64,000 nt of DNA from Lacticaseibacillus porcinae (GTDB lineage: Bacteria > Bacillota > Bacilli > Lactobacillales > Lactobacillaceae), in assembly GCF_003946305.1 (NCBI RefSeq), contig NZ_RHNS01000004.1, positions 62,001 to 126,000 on the forward strand, read 5' to 3'. Of this stretch, positions 45,123 to 53,789 are shown in pieces. How positions within the stretch are numbered: position 1 is the first letter of the stretch; every line of letters begins with the position of its first letter. The notes beneath the pieces are model-generated. The model did not search any database. It worked only from the letters and a program-made list of their open reading frames with translations, and had not been told where the DNA came from. Both the position numbers and the translations under genes were made by a program.

Positions 45123-45340
45123 GTCGAGATACCTGCCTTTTTAATGATTGTCTTCAGTATACCACGTTTTACTTAATAATCACTTATTATCGCTTAAAAA
45201 AACTTATTTCCTTGCGATTACCCCTTAATTATACGCGGATTTTTCAAAAACACCTAATATATTGTCCCCACTTTCTCGCCAAAGTGTTACAATATTCACA
45301 AGAAGGACAATTACATGTACCATTTGGGGAGTTGAGCAAA

Positions 45341-45508
45341 ATGCATCTCGCTTTGTTTGATTGGTTATTGATCGTATTTGCTGTCATCGCTGCTGTGGCG
45401 CTGTTTACTATTGGCGCTGTGGTTGAAGGCGTCGTCATTGCCGTTTTAATGGTGATCGCAGTCGCCCTACACCACTCTCTAGGAAATTTCTCTGGTCGCA
45501 TCTTGTAA
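45341..45508 (+). CDS. Small membrane protein (55 residues)
   Basis: Begins MHLALFDWLLIVFAVIAAVA and ends HHSLGNFSGRIL. Two membrane segments (about 6-24 and 27-45) are separated by a tight turn with one glutamate. ATG 45341 follows GGGGAG by 9 bases. A strong terminator follows 9 bases after the stop, supporting a real transcript. It sits on the plus strand between xfp and ackA, both on the minus strand. Family not recognised. Confidence 0.6.
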   Translation: MHLALFDWLLIVFAVIAAVALFTIGAVVEGVVIAVLMVIAVALHHSLGNFSGRIL

Positions 45509-45516
45509 GGGATTAC

Positions 45517-45556
45517 AAAACCAGCGCCTGTTCAAATTTGAACAGGCGCTGGTTTT
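45517..45556. terminator. Rho-independent terminator with long stem
   Basis: A near-perfect stem of about 18 bp around TTCAAATTTGAA with T6 tail on the plus strand. Confidence 0.95.
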
Positions 45557-45571
45557 TTGTCTTTCAGCATT

Positions 45572-45600
45572 AAAAAAGTGCCTGAATTTTCAGGCACTTT
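45572..45600 (-). terminator. Rho-independent terminator after ackA
   Basis: AAAGTGCCTGAA pairs with TTCAGGCACTTT; T-run on the minus strand. Confidence 0.92.
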
Positions 45601-45606
45601 AAAGGT

Positions 45607-46794
45607 TTACAACCGTTCGAACACATCGCGAACGATCATGAGTTCTTCATTCGTTGGGATCAACAAGGTCTTGATCTTGGCATCTTTAGAAGAAAGATCT
45701 GCTTCAACGCCATGAGAAGCTTTGTTGACGGCGTCATCGATACCAGCACCTAAGAAGTGCAACTTGTCGATGATTTGGCCACGCATTTCATCAGAGTTCT
45801 CACCAACACCACCAGTGAAGACTAAGACATCGATGCCATCCATTACTGACGCATAGCCAGCAACATACTTGGCTGCGCGGTTAGCGTAAATGTTTAATGC
45901 AAGTTTGGCTTGCGGATTCTCAAATTCAACTTCTTTTAAGTCGCGTTGATCTTGAGATAATTCAGAAATACCTAATACCCCAGAGTTATGGTTTAAAATA
46001 TGCAACATTTCATCCAAACCGATATCAAGCTTCTTCATTAAGTAAGCAACTAATGAGAAGTCGATATCCCCAGAGCGGGTACTCATGGTGATCCCAGCTA
46101 ATGGGGTGAAGCCCATGGACGTGTCGACAGACTTGCCGCCTTGTACCGCAGTGATCGAAGATCCTGAGCCTAAGTGCATCACCACCGTCTTTAAATCTTT
46201 GACGTCTTTGCCTAAGAATTCTGCGGTGCGCTTGGAGACGTAACGTACGGAAGTCCCGTGAGCCCCATATTTGCGGGCGCCATATTCTTTGTAGTACTTA
46301 TAAGGAATCGAATATAAGAAGTTTTCTGGATCCATGGTTTGATGGAACGCCGTATCAAACACCGCAACTTCAGTGGCCCATGGCATCATTTTACGGAAAA
46401 CGTCAATGTATTGCGCTTCAACTGGGTTATGCAATGGGGCATAATCGCGAAGGTTTTGGATCTTCAACAACACGTCATCGTCAACCACTGTGGATTCCGT
46501 AAATTCTTCCCCACCGGCAACCACGCGATGGCCGATCCCAACGATTTCATGGAGTTCTTTGACTAAGCCTAAAGACTTTAAGTTCTCCATCACAGAAGCC
46601 ACCGCTTCACCAAAGTTGGCCACTGGCTTATCATCGCGGTAAACTTGATGATCACCATATTTGACTTTGATATTGCCTTTAGGTTGACCTAAGCGATCAA
46701 CTAAGCCTTCTGCGAGTTCGTCTTCAGAGGGCATTTCAAACAATTTCCACTTTAAAGTTGAGCTACCAGCGTTTACTGCTAAAATTTTAACCAT
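45607..46794 (-). CDS. ackA: Acetate kinase
   Basis: A 395-residue ASKHA kinase that converts acetyl phosphate and ADP to acetate and ATP. Signatures are the N-terminal NAGSSTLKWKLFE, GIGHRVVAGGEEF, FDTAFHQTM, HLGSGSSITAVQGGKSVDTSMGF (split by usual loops) and FTGGVGENS. ATG 46794 has AGGAGTG upstream. It works directly after phosphoketolase. Confidence 0.95.
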   Translation of the reverse strand: MVKILAVNAGSSTLKWKLFEMPSEDELAEGLVDRLGQPKGNIKVKYGDHQVYRDDKPVANFGEAVASVMENLKSLGLVKELHEIVGIGHRVVAGGEEFTESTVVDDDVLLKIQNLRDYAPLHNPVEAQYIDVFRKMMPWATEVAVFDTAFHQTMDPENFLYSIPYKYYKEYGARKYGAHGTSVRYVSKRTAEFLGKDVKDLKTVVMHLGSGSSITAVQGGKSVDTSMGFTPLAGITMSTRSGDIDFSLVAYLMKKLDIGLDEMLHILNHNSGVLGISELSQDQRDLKEVEFENPQAKLALNIYANRAAKYVAGYASVMDGIDVLVFTGGVGENSDEMRGQIIDKLHFLGAGIDDAVNKASHGVEADLSSKDAKIKTLLIPTNEELMIVRDVFERL

Positions 46795-46854
46795 TTTATT
46801 CACTCCTAGAATCACGACTCGTTGAAGTCGCGTAAGTTGACGCGCGAGCGCGTT

Positions 46855-48174
46855 TTATTTTTGGGGATGGTGGGCTGCATGCCACGCAGCAATTTGAGCG
46901 AGCCGAGCCGCGACTTTGGCTTCAGAGCCTGCCGTGCCCGGGTGGTAATAGTGGTGGCCGACAAGATTGTCTGGCATGGTTTGCATGTCAGTCAGCTTGT
47001 CTTTGGTGTCATGCGCATATTGATAATCTTTGCCATAACCTAAGTCTTTCATGAGATCGGTAACGCCGTTTCTGATCTGTAGCGGCACTGGCTCATCGCG
47101 ATCATTCAACGCATCAGCTTTAGCCGCCTCATATGCGGTATATACCGCATTCGATTTCGGCGCTAAGCTCAAGTACACCACCGCATGCGCCAAGTGCACC
47201 GCACATTCTGGCATCCCCAAGAATTGACAAGCTTGAAACACCGATACACAGATCTCGACCGCACGACTGTCTGCCATACCGACATCTTCTGAGGCAAAAC
47301 GCACCAGCCGCCGGGCGACATACAGCGGATCTTCGCCGCCTTCTAACATCCGCGCCAACCAATAAAGTGCGGCATCCACATCAGAATTGCGCATTGATTT
47401 ATGTAGCGCTGAGATCAAGTTATAGTGTTCTTCACCGTTTTTGTCGTAAAGCAACTGCTTTTTAGTCAACAGTTGGGCCACGGCGTCTTTTGCCACGTGA
47501 ATGTGATCATCATCGCCTTGGGCATTGGTCACGGCCATTTCCAACGTGTTAAGCGCAACGCGCGCATCCCCATTGGCAAAATCAGCGATTTGGTGTAACA
47601 CCTCATCATCAATTTCAACTTGAGAGGATCCGTAGCCGCGCGGATCGCTTAACGCTCGTTTTAATAACGTGACCAAATCATCTGCCGTCAGTGCATGTAA
47701 AACAAACACCCGCAAACGACTTAACAAAGCGGCGTTGACTTCGAATGAAGGATTCTCAGTCGTCGCGCCGATCAAGGTGATACTGCCGCGCTCTACATAT
47801 GGAAGAAACGCGTCTTGTTGGGCTTTGTTAAACCGATGAATTTCATCAACGAACACGATGGTCCGTTGACCTAACGCTTGATTTGATTCAGCGTCTTGCA
47901 TCACCTTTTTGATTTCAGTGATGCCACTAGTCACTGCCGAAAACGTCACGAATTCGGCTTTGGTTTGCTTGGCAATGATCCGCGCCAGCGTGGTTTTACC
48001 AACACCAGGTGGGCCCCAGAAAATCATCGACGCCACGTGATCTGCTAAAATCAGCTGCCGTAGCACGCGGTCTTTGCCTAGCAGATGCTGCTGTCCGACC
48101 ACTTCATCAAGGTTCTGTGGTCGCATGCGGCTGGCCAGCGGCGAAAACCGCTGTGTATCAAAAAGACTACTCAA
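46855..48174 (-). CDS. rarA: Replication-associated recombination protein A (RarA/MgsA)
   Basis: A 439-residue AAA+ ATPase related to clamp loaders, acting at stalled replication forks. The opening is RMRPQNLDEVVGQQHLLG, Walker A is GPPGVGKTTL, Walker B is IVFVDEIHRF, and sensor 1 is IGATTENPSF. TTG 48174 is chosen because GAAGGTGG lies a few bases upstream; the open frame to 48225 has no site. Two short hairpins lie in the 60 bases between it and ackA, without a clear T-run. Confidence 0.93.
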   Translation of the reverse strand: MSSLFDTQRFSPLASRMRPQNLDEVVGQQHLLGKDRVLRQLILADHVASMIFWGPPGVGKTTLARIIAKQTKAEFVTFSAVTSGITEIKKVMQDAESNQALGQRTIVFVDEIHRFNKAQQDAFLPYVERGSITLIGATTENPSFEVNAALLSRLRVFVLHALTADDLVTLLKRALSDPRGYGSSQVEIDDEVLHQIADFANGDARVALNTLEMAVTNAQGDDDHIHVAKDAVAQLLTKKQLLYDKNGEEHYNLISALHKSMRNSDVDAALYWLARMLEGGEDPLYVARRLVRFASEDVGMADSRAVEICVSVFQACQFLGMPECAVHLAHAVVYLSLAPKSNAVYTAYEAAKADALNDRDEPVPLQIRNGVTDLMKDLGYGKDYQYAHDTKDKLTDMQTMPDNLVGHHYYHPGTAGSEAKVAARLAQIAAWHAAHHPQK

Positions 48175-48395
48175 TCTGCCACCTTCTATTCCCTTGCACA
48201 GACCAAAAAGTCCGCGCTTATCCAAATATCAAAAATTTGAATATGAGTCTACTATAACATGAAAACGTTATCTTTAAAGACCTAGCCTTGAATTTCGTAA
48301 ATCATTTCACATATTTTCGGCACTATGCCGAGCCGAGTTGCTGTGATACCATGAACCTAAAGATTGTTGCGATTTCACGAAAGGTGGCCATCTGT

Positions 48396-48689
48396 ATGTC
48401 TGAATCTCCTTTGTCTGAATTTCCTCAAGGTGCATTTTCAGCCTTTTCTACTGCTAAAATGTCACACTTTTTACCGATCCGACCAAACCTTGAGCCTGAG
48501 GTATTGCGGGCATTTTTCGGTGCTGATGCCGCCAATGTTCGCCAAAGTGCGACTGGGATTACCTTACGCACACCAGATGCCTCACCTTTGCGTGCTAAAA
48601 ATGGTGAGATCATCGCCCGTTTCACCAATGGTAAATACAAAGTGATGGATGTCGATTACTACCGCAAGAATTTCAACGATCCGTTATAG
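48396..48689 (+). CDS. Uncharacterised 97-residue protein
   Basis: Begins MSESPLSEFPQGAFSAFSTA and has no signal peptide or membrane segment. AAAGGTGG lies about 10 bases before ATG 48396; an open frame to 48288 has no ribosome site. The next gene starts 8 bases after the stop, so it is in operon with the acetyltransferase. No family recognised. Confidence 0.65.
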   Translation: MSESPLSEFPQGAFSAFSTAKMSHFLPIRPNLEPEVLRAFFGADAANVRQSATGITLRTPDASPLRAKNGEIIARFTNGKYKVMDVDYYRKNFNDPL

Positions 48690-48697
48690 GAGTTTAT

Positions 48698-49267
48698 ATG
48701 ATCAGTTTTGAAAAATATCATCCTTTATTATCGTCACATTACACCTTGGACTGGCTGACCAACTCGAATTTAAAAGCTGTGCATGAACTTCGCGCTAACT
48801 TGCAACAAGCAGAGTTATCTGGTCGCAAAACCGATCCTGATATTCCCACGACGGCGCATTACATCAACCAATCCATGCGCCTCGTCATGAAAAATCAAGC
48901 CTTGTTATATGGGATTACCGATCGTGCCACTAAGAAATTTATCGGTAGCATTTGCTTGTGGCAATTTGATCCCGACTTTACCCGCGCACAAATGCGTTTG
49001 GAAGTCGCCGATCCCAAACTTGCTGAAAGCTTATATCAAGAGATCATCCCGCGCGTCGTCGGTTTTTCGTTCTTTGAACTGGGGTTATCGCAGTTGACCA
49101 TGATCGTCCCAGAACATGCGGCATTAAAGCAGTGGTTAGCAACGAATCACTTCCAAAATCAACCTTATCCGCACACTCGCAAGCTCGCCAATGGACAAAA
49201 AGTCGCGCTATTAGCGATGACCTTGCAACGCGATGCTGTCGCCGATGATCCCGCTTATCGCTTCTGA
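48698..49267 (+). CDS. GNAT-family N-acetyltransferase
   Basis: A 189-residue protein of the RimJ/RimL-like acetyltransferase group (ITDRATKKFIGSICLWQFD; FSFFELGLSQLTMIVPEHAAL). The canonical acetyl-CoA loop is poorly kept, so its acceptor, and even activity, are uncertain. AGGAG precedes the ATG. It is followed by a bidirectional terminator. Confidence 0.75.
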   Translation: MISFEKYHPLLSSHYTLDWLTNSNLKAVHELRANLQQAELSGRKTDPDIPTTAHYINQSMRLVMKNQALLYGITDRATKKFIGSICLWQFDPDFTRAQMRLEVADPKLAESLYQEIIPRVVGFSFFELGLSQLTMIVPEHAALKQWLATNHFQNQPYPHTRKLANGQKVALLAMTLQRDAVADDPAYRF

Positions 49268-49274
49268 CCCACAT

Positions 49275-49309
49275 AAAAACACCTTGGAAAAATTTTCCAA
49301 GGTGTTTTT
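49275..49309. terminator. Bidirectional rho-independent terminator
   Basis: AAAAACACCTTGGAAAA pairs with TTTTCCAAGGTGTTTTT in a perfect stem. Confidence 0.95.
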
Positions 49310-49322
49310 GATCGGCTTTGAT

Positions 49323-50774
49323 TTACATTAACGCCATAAAGACGAAATCTAAAATAAAGCCTAGCGTCACGACCCATAATACCGGATGCACTTCTTTGGC
49401 TTTGCCAGTGATCAACTTGATCAAGCAATAGAAGATAAACCCAGCCGCGATGCCGTAAGAAATGTTGTAGATCAACCCCATGACCACAGAAGCCATGAAC
49501 GCTGGGATCGCGTCTTCAAGATTGGACCAATCGATTTCTTTGAAGCTCGACATCATCATCACCCCAACCATGATCAACGCCGGTGCGACTGCTTGCGTTG
49601 GGACAATAGCGATCACTGGGGATAACAAACTGGAGATCCCAAAGCAAATGGCAACCACAACTGCAGTTAAACCAGTGCGACCACCAGCACCGATTCCGGC
49701 AGCAGATTCAACAAACACGGTAATGTTGGAGGTCCCAAAAATCGACCCAACACCTGTGGCGATCGCATCAGAAAACAGTGCTTTGTCCATTTTGCTTGAG
49801 AAACCGTGGCCATGTTCCATGGCGTTCATATCGTCGCTAGTGAAGATCCCAGTCCGACGCCCAGTCCCAATGAAAGTCCCTAACGTATCGAAAATATCCG
49901 AGAAGCTAAAGGCAAAAATCGTCATGATCGACAACAAAATATGATGGGTATCGGTGAACAAGCTCCCAAATCCTTTGCTAGAAAACGCGGCACCAAAGGT
50001 CGTACCCAGTTGGCCGATGGCATGGCCTAAAGTGTTGGCACCAGAAATATGTAAATTCGTCACCCCGAAAGGAATCCCGATCAATGTCGTTGCCACGATC
50101 CCGATCAACACTGCGCCTGGGACTTTTTTAACGACCAACACTGCCATTAACAACAACCCGATCAACGCGACAATCGCCCCTGGTTGGGTGAAGTTCACTA
50201 ACGCTGGGACAATGCCTCCGCCAGAAACCACAGAATCGATCCCGTTTTTAAAAGTATGCGCAGTCGCCGAGCCGCCGTTGACGCTTAAAATACTGGATGC
50301 ATCAGAAGTGAATTGTAAGAAACCAGAGTTCTTCAACCCGATATAAGCGACGAATACCCCGATCCCACCGCCGATGGCATGTTGCATCACTTCTGGAATC
50401 GCCACAATGATCAATTTCCGAATCTTCGTCACGGTGATCAAAATATTGATCATCCCACATAAAAACACTAAAGCCAAGGCTTCTTGCCAAGTGAACCCTA
50501 ATGCAAACACCACGGTGTAAGTGAAGAAGGCATTGAGTCCTAATCCCGGTGCCAACGCATAAGGGACGTTGGCAAACAGCCCCATGATCAAAGTCCCAGT
50601 GGCACTGGCAATGATGGTGGCCAAGAACACTGCTTGCGACGGCATCCCGGTTAACGACAAGGTATCCGGGGCGACGAACAAAATATAAGACATCGCAAAA
50701 AATGTAGTCAACCCAGCAATAATTTCGCGACGTTTGGTCGTATGGTTCGCTTCTAGTTGGAAAAACTGGTCCAT
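49323..50774 (-). CDS. NCS2-family guanine/hypoxanthine permease (PbuG/PbuO type), copy 1
   Basis: A 483-residue nucleobase:cation symporter with about 13 membrane segments. It shows the AzgA-like signatures GLTTFFAMSYILFV, NVPYALAPGLGLNAFFTY and FVESAAGIGAGGRTGLTAVV. It imports purine bases for salvage. It is a close paralogue of the next upstream gene, and the two have parallel promoter regions with PurBox-like motifs. AGGAGCC-type site before ATG 50774. Confidence 0.92.
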   Translation of the reverse strand: MDQFFQLEANHTTKRREIIAGLTTFFAMSYILFVAPDTLSLTGMPSQAVFLATIIASATGTLIMGLFANVPYALAPGLGLNAFFTYTVVFALGFTWQEALALVFLCGMINILITVTKIRKLIIVAIPEVMQHAIGGGIGVFVAYIGLKNSGFLQFTSDASSILSVNGGSATAHTFKNGIDSVVSGGGIVPALVNFTQPGAIVALIGLLLMAVLVVKKVPGAVLIGIVATTLIGIPFGVTNLHISGANTLGHAIGQLGTTFGAAFSSKGFGSLFTDTHHILLSIMTIFAFSFSDIFDTLGTFIGTGRRTGIFTSDDMNAMEHGHGFSSKMDKALFSDAIATGVGSIFGTSNITVFVESAAGIGAGGRTGLTAVVVAICFGISSLLSPVIAIVPTQAVAPALIMVGVMMMSSFKEIDWSNLEDAIPAFMASVVMGLIYNISYGIAAGFIFYCLIKLITGKAKEVHPVLWVVTLGFILDFVFMALM

Positions 50775-50870
50775 GATAGGCTCCTTAAATTGAAATGTTA
50801 AGATTTAGCCTACACGCCTTTGAGTGGATAATCAAGGTAAAATGCGGTTGTTTTCAATTAGAATATTTTT

Positions 50871-50883
50871 AATGTTCGGTTTT
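50871..50883 (-). promoter_or_regulatory. PurBox-like site upstream of permease copy 1
   Basis: AAAACCGAACATT on the minus strand fits the PurR box AWWWCCGAACWWT at every position. A second, weaker copy in the same orientation is at 50933-50945 (AATTCCGAACGAA). The rest of the 50775-51055 gap holds only a terminator. Confidence 0.6.
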
Positions 50884-51010
50884 AAAGCGGTTATTTCCCC
50901 ATAAAGATCAGCTCAGCGAGATTGCAACCGTTTTCGTTCGGAATTATTGTGATATCAATTGTAATAGCACAAATTGATCTCATCGTCTGTTGTTTTTTCG
51001 CTTTTCACAT

Positions 51011-51041
51011 AAAAAAACAGCTTGGCAGATGCCAAGCTGTT
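51011..51041 (-). terminator. Rho-independent terminator after permease copy 2
   Basis: AACAGCTTGGCA/TGCCAAGCTGTT stem with T7 on the minus strand. Confidence 0.93.
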
Positions 51042-51055
51042 CATCAACCGTCAAT

Positions 51056-52513
51056 TTACAAAACGGCTAAGATAATAAAGTTAATGATAAAGCCGATGGA
51101 CACGATCGCTAAGATCGGATGAATCTCCTTAGCTTTGCCAGTGATCAACTTGACTAAGCAATAGAAGATAAACCCTGCGGCGATCCCATAAGAGATGTTG
51201 TAGATCAACCCCATGACGATCGACGCCATGAATGCAGGCACGGCTTCTTCAAGGTTAGACCAGTCGATTTCTTTAAGACTGGAAACCATCATCACCCCAA
51301 CTAAGATCAACGCTGGTGCGACCGCTTGAGTTGGAACCACCGAGATAATTGGCGCAAACACAGCAGAGATCAAGAAACATACCGCAGTGGTCACCGCCGT
51401 TAAGCCAGTGCGACCACCAGCACCGATACCAGCAGCAGATTCAACATAAGTCGTGGTGTTGGAAGTCCCAAAGATGGAACCGATGGAAGTGGCAATGGAA
51501 TCAGCGAACAACGCTTTATCCATTTTGGAGGAGAAGCCGTGACCATTTTCCATTGCTTTTTCGTCAGCGTCTGAGAAGATGCCAGTGCGACGGCCAGTGC
51601 CAATGAAGGTGCCTAAGGTATCAAAGGTATCGGAGAAACTAAAGGCAAAAATCGTCATGATCGAAATCACACTTTGCGTTGGGCTCGTGAATAAACTCCC
51701 GATCCCGTTAGCGCCAAACGCGGCGCCAAAGGTCGTCCCTAATTGACTAAAGGAATTGGAGAAGCTGTTGGCACTAGAGAACGATAAGTTGGTCACACCC
51801 ATTGGGATCCCGATCAAGGTGGTGACCACGATCCCGATCAATACGGCACCAGGGACTTTCTTCACGACTAAAATCGTCATGATCAACAACCCGATCAACG
51901 CTAACATCGCACCAGATTGGGTAAAGTTGACCAACGCTGGAACAATGCCGCCGCCAGTGACAACACCAGTGACCCCACCTTTAAAGTGAGTCGTCGCCGC
52001 GTTATAAGCAGCATTGTTGATGCTTAAGATATCAGAAGAATCAGACGTGAATTGTAAGAAACCGGCATTTTTCAAACCGATGTAGCCGACGAAGATCCCG
52101 ATCCCACCGCCGATGGCATGTTGCATCACTTCTGGGATCGCCATGATGATCATTTTCCGAACTTTCGTGACGGTGATCAAAATATTGATCATCCCACAAA
52201 TGAACACTAAGGCTAACGCTTGTTGCCACTTAAACCCTAACGCAAACACCACGGTGTAAGTGAAGAAGGCGTTGAGGCCCATGCCCGGTGCCAAAGCATA
52301 TGGCACGTTGGCAAACAGCCCCATCACCAAAGTCCCGACTGCCGAAGCAATGATCGTGGCCAAGAACACGCCTTGCGAAGGCATCCCAGTTAAAGACAAG
52401 ATCTGTGGGTTAACGAATAAAATATACGACATTGCAAAGAATGTCGTTAAACCCGCCATAATTTCAGTGCCAACTTTAGTATTGTTCGCACGTAGTTGAA
52501 AGAAATTTTCCAT
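51056..52513 (-). CDS. NCS2-family guanine/hypoxanthine permease, copy 2
   Basis: A 485-residue paralogue of the downstream permease, alike over the full length (GLTTFFAMSYILFVN; YVESAAGIGAGGRTGLTAV). Differences concentrate in the loop after segment 5 (AAYNAATTHFKGG here). The two genes have separate terminators and promoters, so they are independently expressed copies, perhaps with different base preference. AAGGAGC precedes ATG 52513. Confidence 0.92.
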   Translation of the reverse strand: MENFFQLRANNTKVGTEIMAGLTTFFAMSYILFVNPQILSLTGMPSQGVFLATIIASAVGTLVMGLFANVPYALAPGMGLNAFFTYTVVFALGFKWQQALALVFICGMINILITVTKVRKMIIMAIPEVMQHAIGGGIGIFVGYIGLKNAGFLQFTSDSSDILSINNAAYNAATTHFKGGVTGVVTGGGIVPALVNFTQSGAMLALIGLLIMTILVVKKVPGAVLIGIVVTTLIGIPMGVTNLSFSSANSFSNSFSQLGTTFGAAFGANGIGSLFTSPTQSVISIMTIFAFSFSDTFDTLGTFIGTGRRTGIFSDADEKAMENGHGFSSKMDKALFADSIATSIGSIFGTSNTTTYVESAAGIGAGGRTGLTAVTTAVCFLISAVFAPIISVVPTQAVAPALILVGVMMVSSLKEIDWSNLEEAVPAFMASIVMGLIYNISYGIAAGFIFYCLVKLITGKAKEIHPILAIVSIGFIINFIILAVL

Positions 52514-52610
52514 GATAGCTCCTTTGTTCGCCTTTAGGATGATTAAAGCTTAACCCATCCCACAAAAAAGTTCAAGGAAAAATCCGTTTGTTTTCGTAAT
52601 TAATTCATTT

Positions 52611-52623
52611 AATATTCGTGTTT
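52611..52623 (-). promoter_or_regulatory. PurBox-like site upstream of permease copy 2
   Basis: AAACACGAATATT on the minus strand, a degenerate PurR box at about the same distance from the start as in copy 1. It overlaps the last codon of the dehydrogenase gene. Confidence 0.45.
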
Positions 52624-53611
52624 AGAACGAAACTTCAGTATCTGTGGTCCCAGTCGTTAAGAAGTCGATCAAATACCCTAAAGAGTAAAACACCATATTA
52701 TGCACCGCAGTTTGGGTGTAATACGCAATGTGTGGTGCTAATAACACATCGTCGCGTTGTAATAACACATCCCACAGCGGATCATGGAAATGACCAGTTT
52801 GATCGAAGTTCACCAACGCTTGCGATTCGTTCTCAAAGGTATCGATGCCAGCGCCACCGAGTTTGCCTGCTTCTAAAGCCGCCAGCAACGCTTTGGTATC
52901 GATCAAGTTCCCGCGTGCCGTGTTGACGATCACCGCATCAGGTTTCATTTGGGCAATGGCATTCGCGTCGATGATATGATCATTGGCGGCAATGCCTGGA
53001 ATATGCAAATCGATCACATCACTTTGGGCATAAAGCGTTGGCAGATCCACATATTCGCATTCTAAATCGGTATGCACTGGATGTGGATCATAAGCTAAGA
53101 CCTTCGCACCAAACCCATTGAACAAACGGATCGCCGCTTGACCGATGCGCCCAGCACCGATCACACCAACTGTTTGTTGGGCAAGTTCACGACCGATAAA
53201 CGTGGTGGACTTGCCGTAATCATCCGCTTTTAAGGCAGCTTCAACTTCTCCTAAGCGCCGCAATAAGTTCAACGTCATCGTCACTGAGAATTCTGCGATC
53301 GCATTGGGGGAATAAGCTGGGGTGTTGGCAATGCGCACACCAGCTTTTTTAGCCGCTTCAAGATCAATGTTATCGGTGCCGACATTGCGGATCGTCAAAT
53401 ATTTGATCCCGTATTCGCCCATTTTTTCAAACATTGCCGCAGAGTATGGCGTGGTTTGTAAACAGTTGATCCCGTCAAACCCTTTAGCGTAGTGAATGGT
53501 GTCTTCCGTCAATAACTCTGTACGAATCGTCAAGTCATGTCCTGAGGTTTGGCCCCACTGATTTAAATAGTCGATTTCGTCGACGCGGGCGCCGTAAGCG
53601 ATGATTTTCAA
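52622..53611 (-). CDS. hicD: D-2-hydroxyacid dehydrogenase, closest to D-2-hydroxyisocaproate dehydrogenase
   Basis: A 329-residue NAD-dependent reductase that makes D-2-hydroxy acids from 2-oxo acids. It opens MKIIAYGARVDEI and has LTIRNVGTDNIDLEAAKK, GVIGAGRIGQAAI (GxGxxG), NTARGNLIDT (catalytic Arg) and LLAPHIAYYTQTAVHNM (catalytic His). It matches the Lactobacillus casei D-HicDH sequence as I remember it more than D-lactate dehydrogenase. TTG 53611 follows AAGGAGG by about 8 bases. It is divergent from the D-Ala ligase gene, which recalls VanH-VanA pairs. Confidence 0.9.
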   Translation of the reverse strand: MKIIAYGARVDEIDYLNQWGQTSGHDLTIRTELLTEDTIHYAKGFDGINCLQTTPYSAAMFEKMGEYGIKYLTIRNVGTDNIDLEAAKKAGVRIANTPAYSPNAIAEFSVTMTLNLLRRLGEVEAALKADDYGKSTTFIGRELAQQTVGVIGAGRIGQAAIRLFNGFGAKVLAYDPHPVHTDLECEYVDLPTLYAQSDVIDLHIPGIAANDHIIDANAIAQMKPDAVIVNTARGNLIDTKALLAALEAGKLGGAGIDTFENESQALVNFDQTGHFHDPLWDVLLQRDDVLLAPHIAYYTQTAVHNMVFYSLGYLIDFLTTGTTDTEVSF

Positions 53612-53789
53612 GTTGAATGCCTCCTTATTGGCTTAATAATTTTTAGCATAACGAAATTTCGCAGTTTTTGCATGAAAGTGTCATGAGAGAAAAAAGTTAA
53701 GAATGTTTGAAAACGGTTACTAGACTATCGAGATTTCATGAAATTGTGGTACACTTAGGGTTCTATAAACTTACGGAGGGATCATTCCT

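Noticed and set aside
45150-45240. Operator upstream of xfp in the AT-rich TTAATAATCAC/TTATTATCGC stretch
   Set aside because: Repeated AT-rich words occur, but they match no operator I know and may be chance in an AT-rich promoter.
45017-45340. N-terminal extension of the 55-residue membrane protein back into the xfp start
   Set aside because: The extension overlaps xfp antisense and has no ribosome site; ATG 45341 has one.
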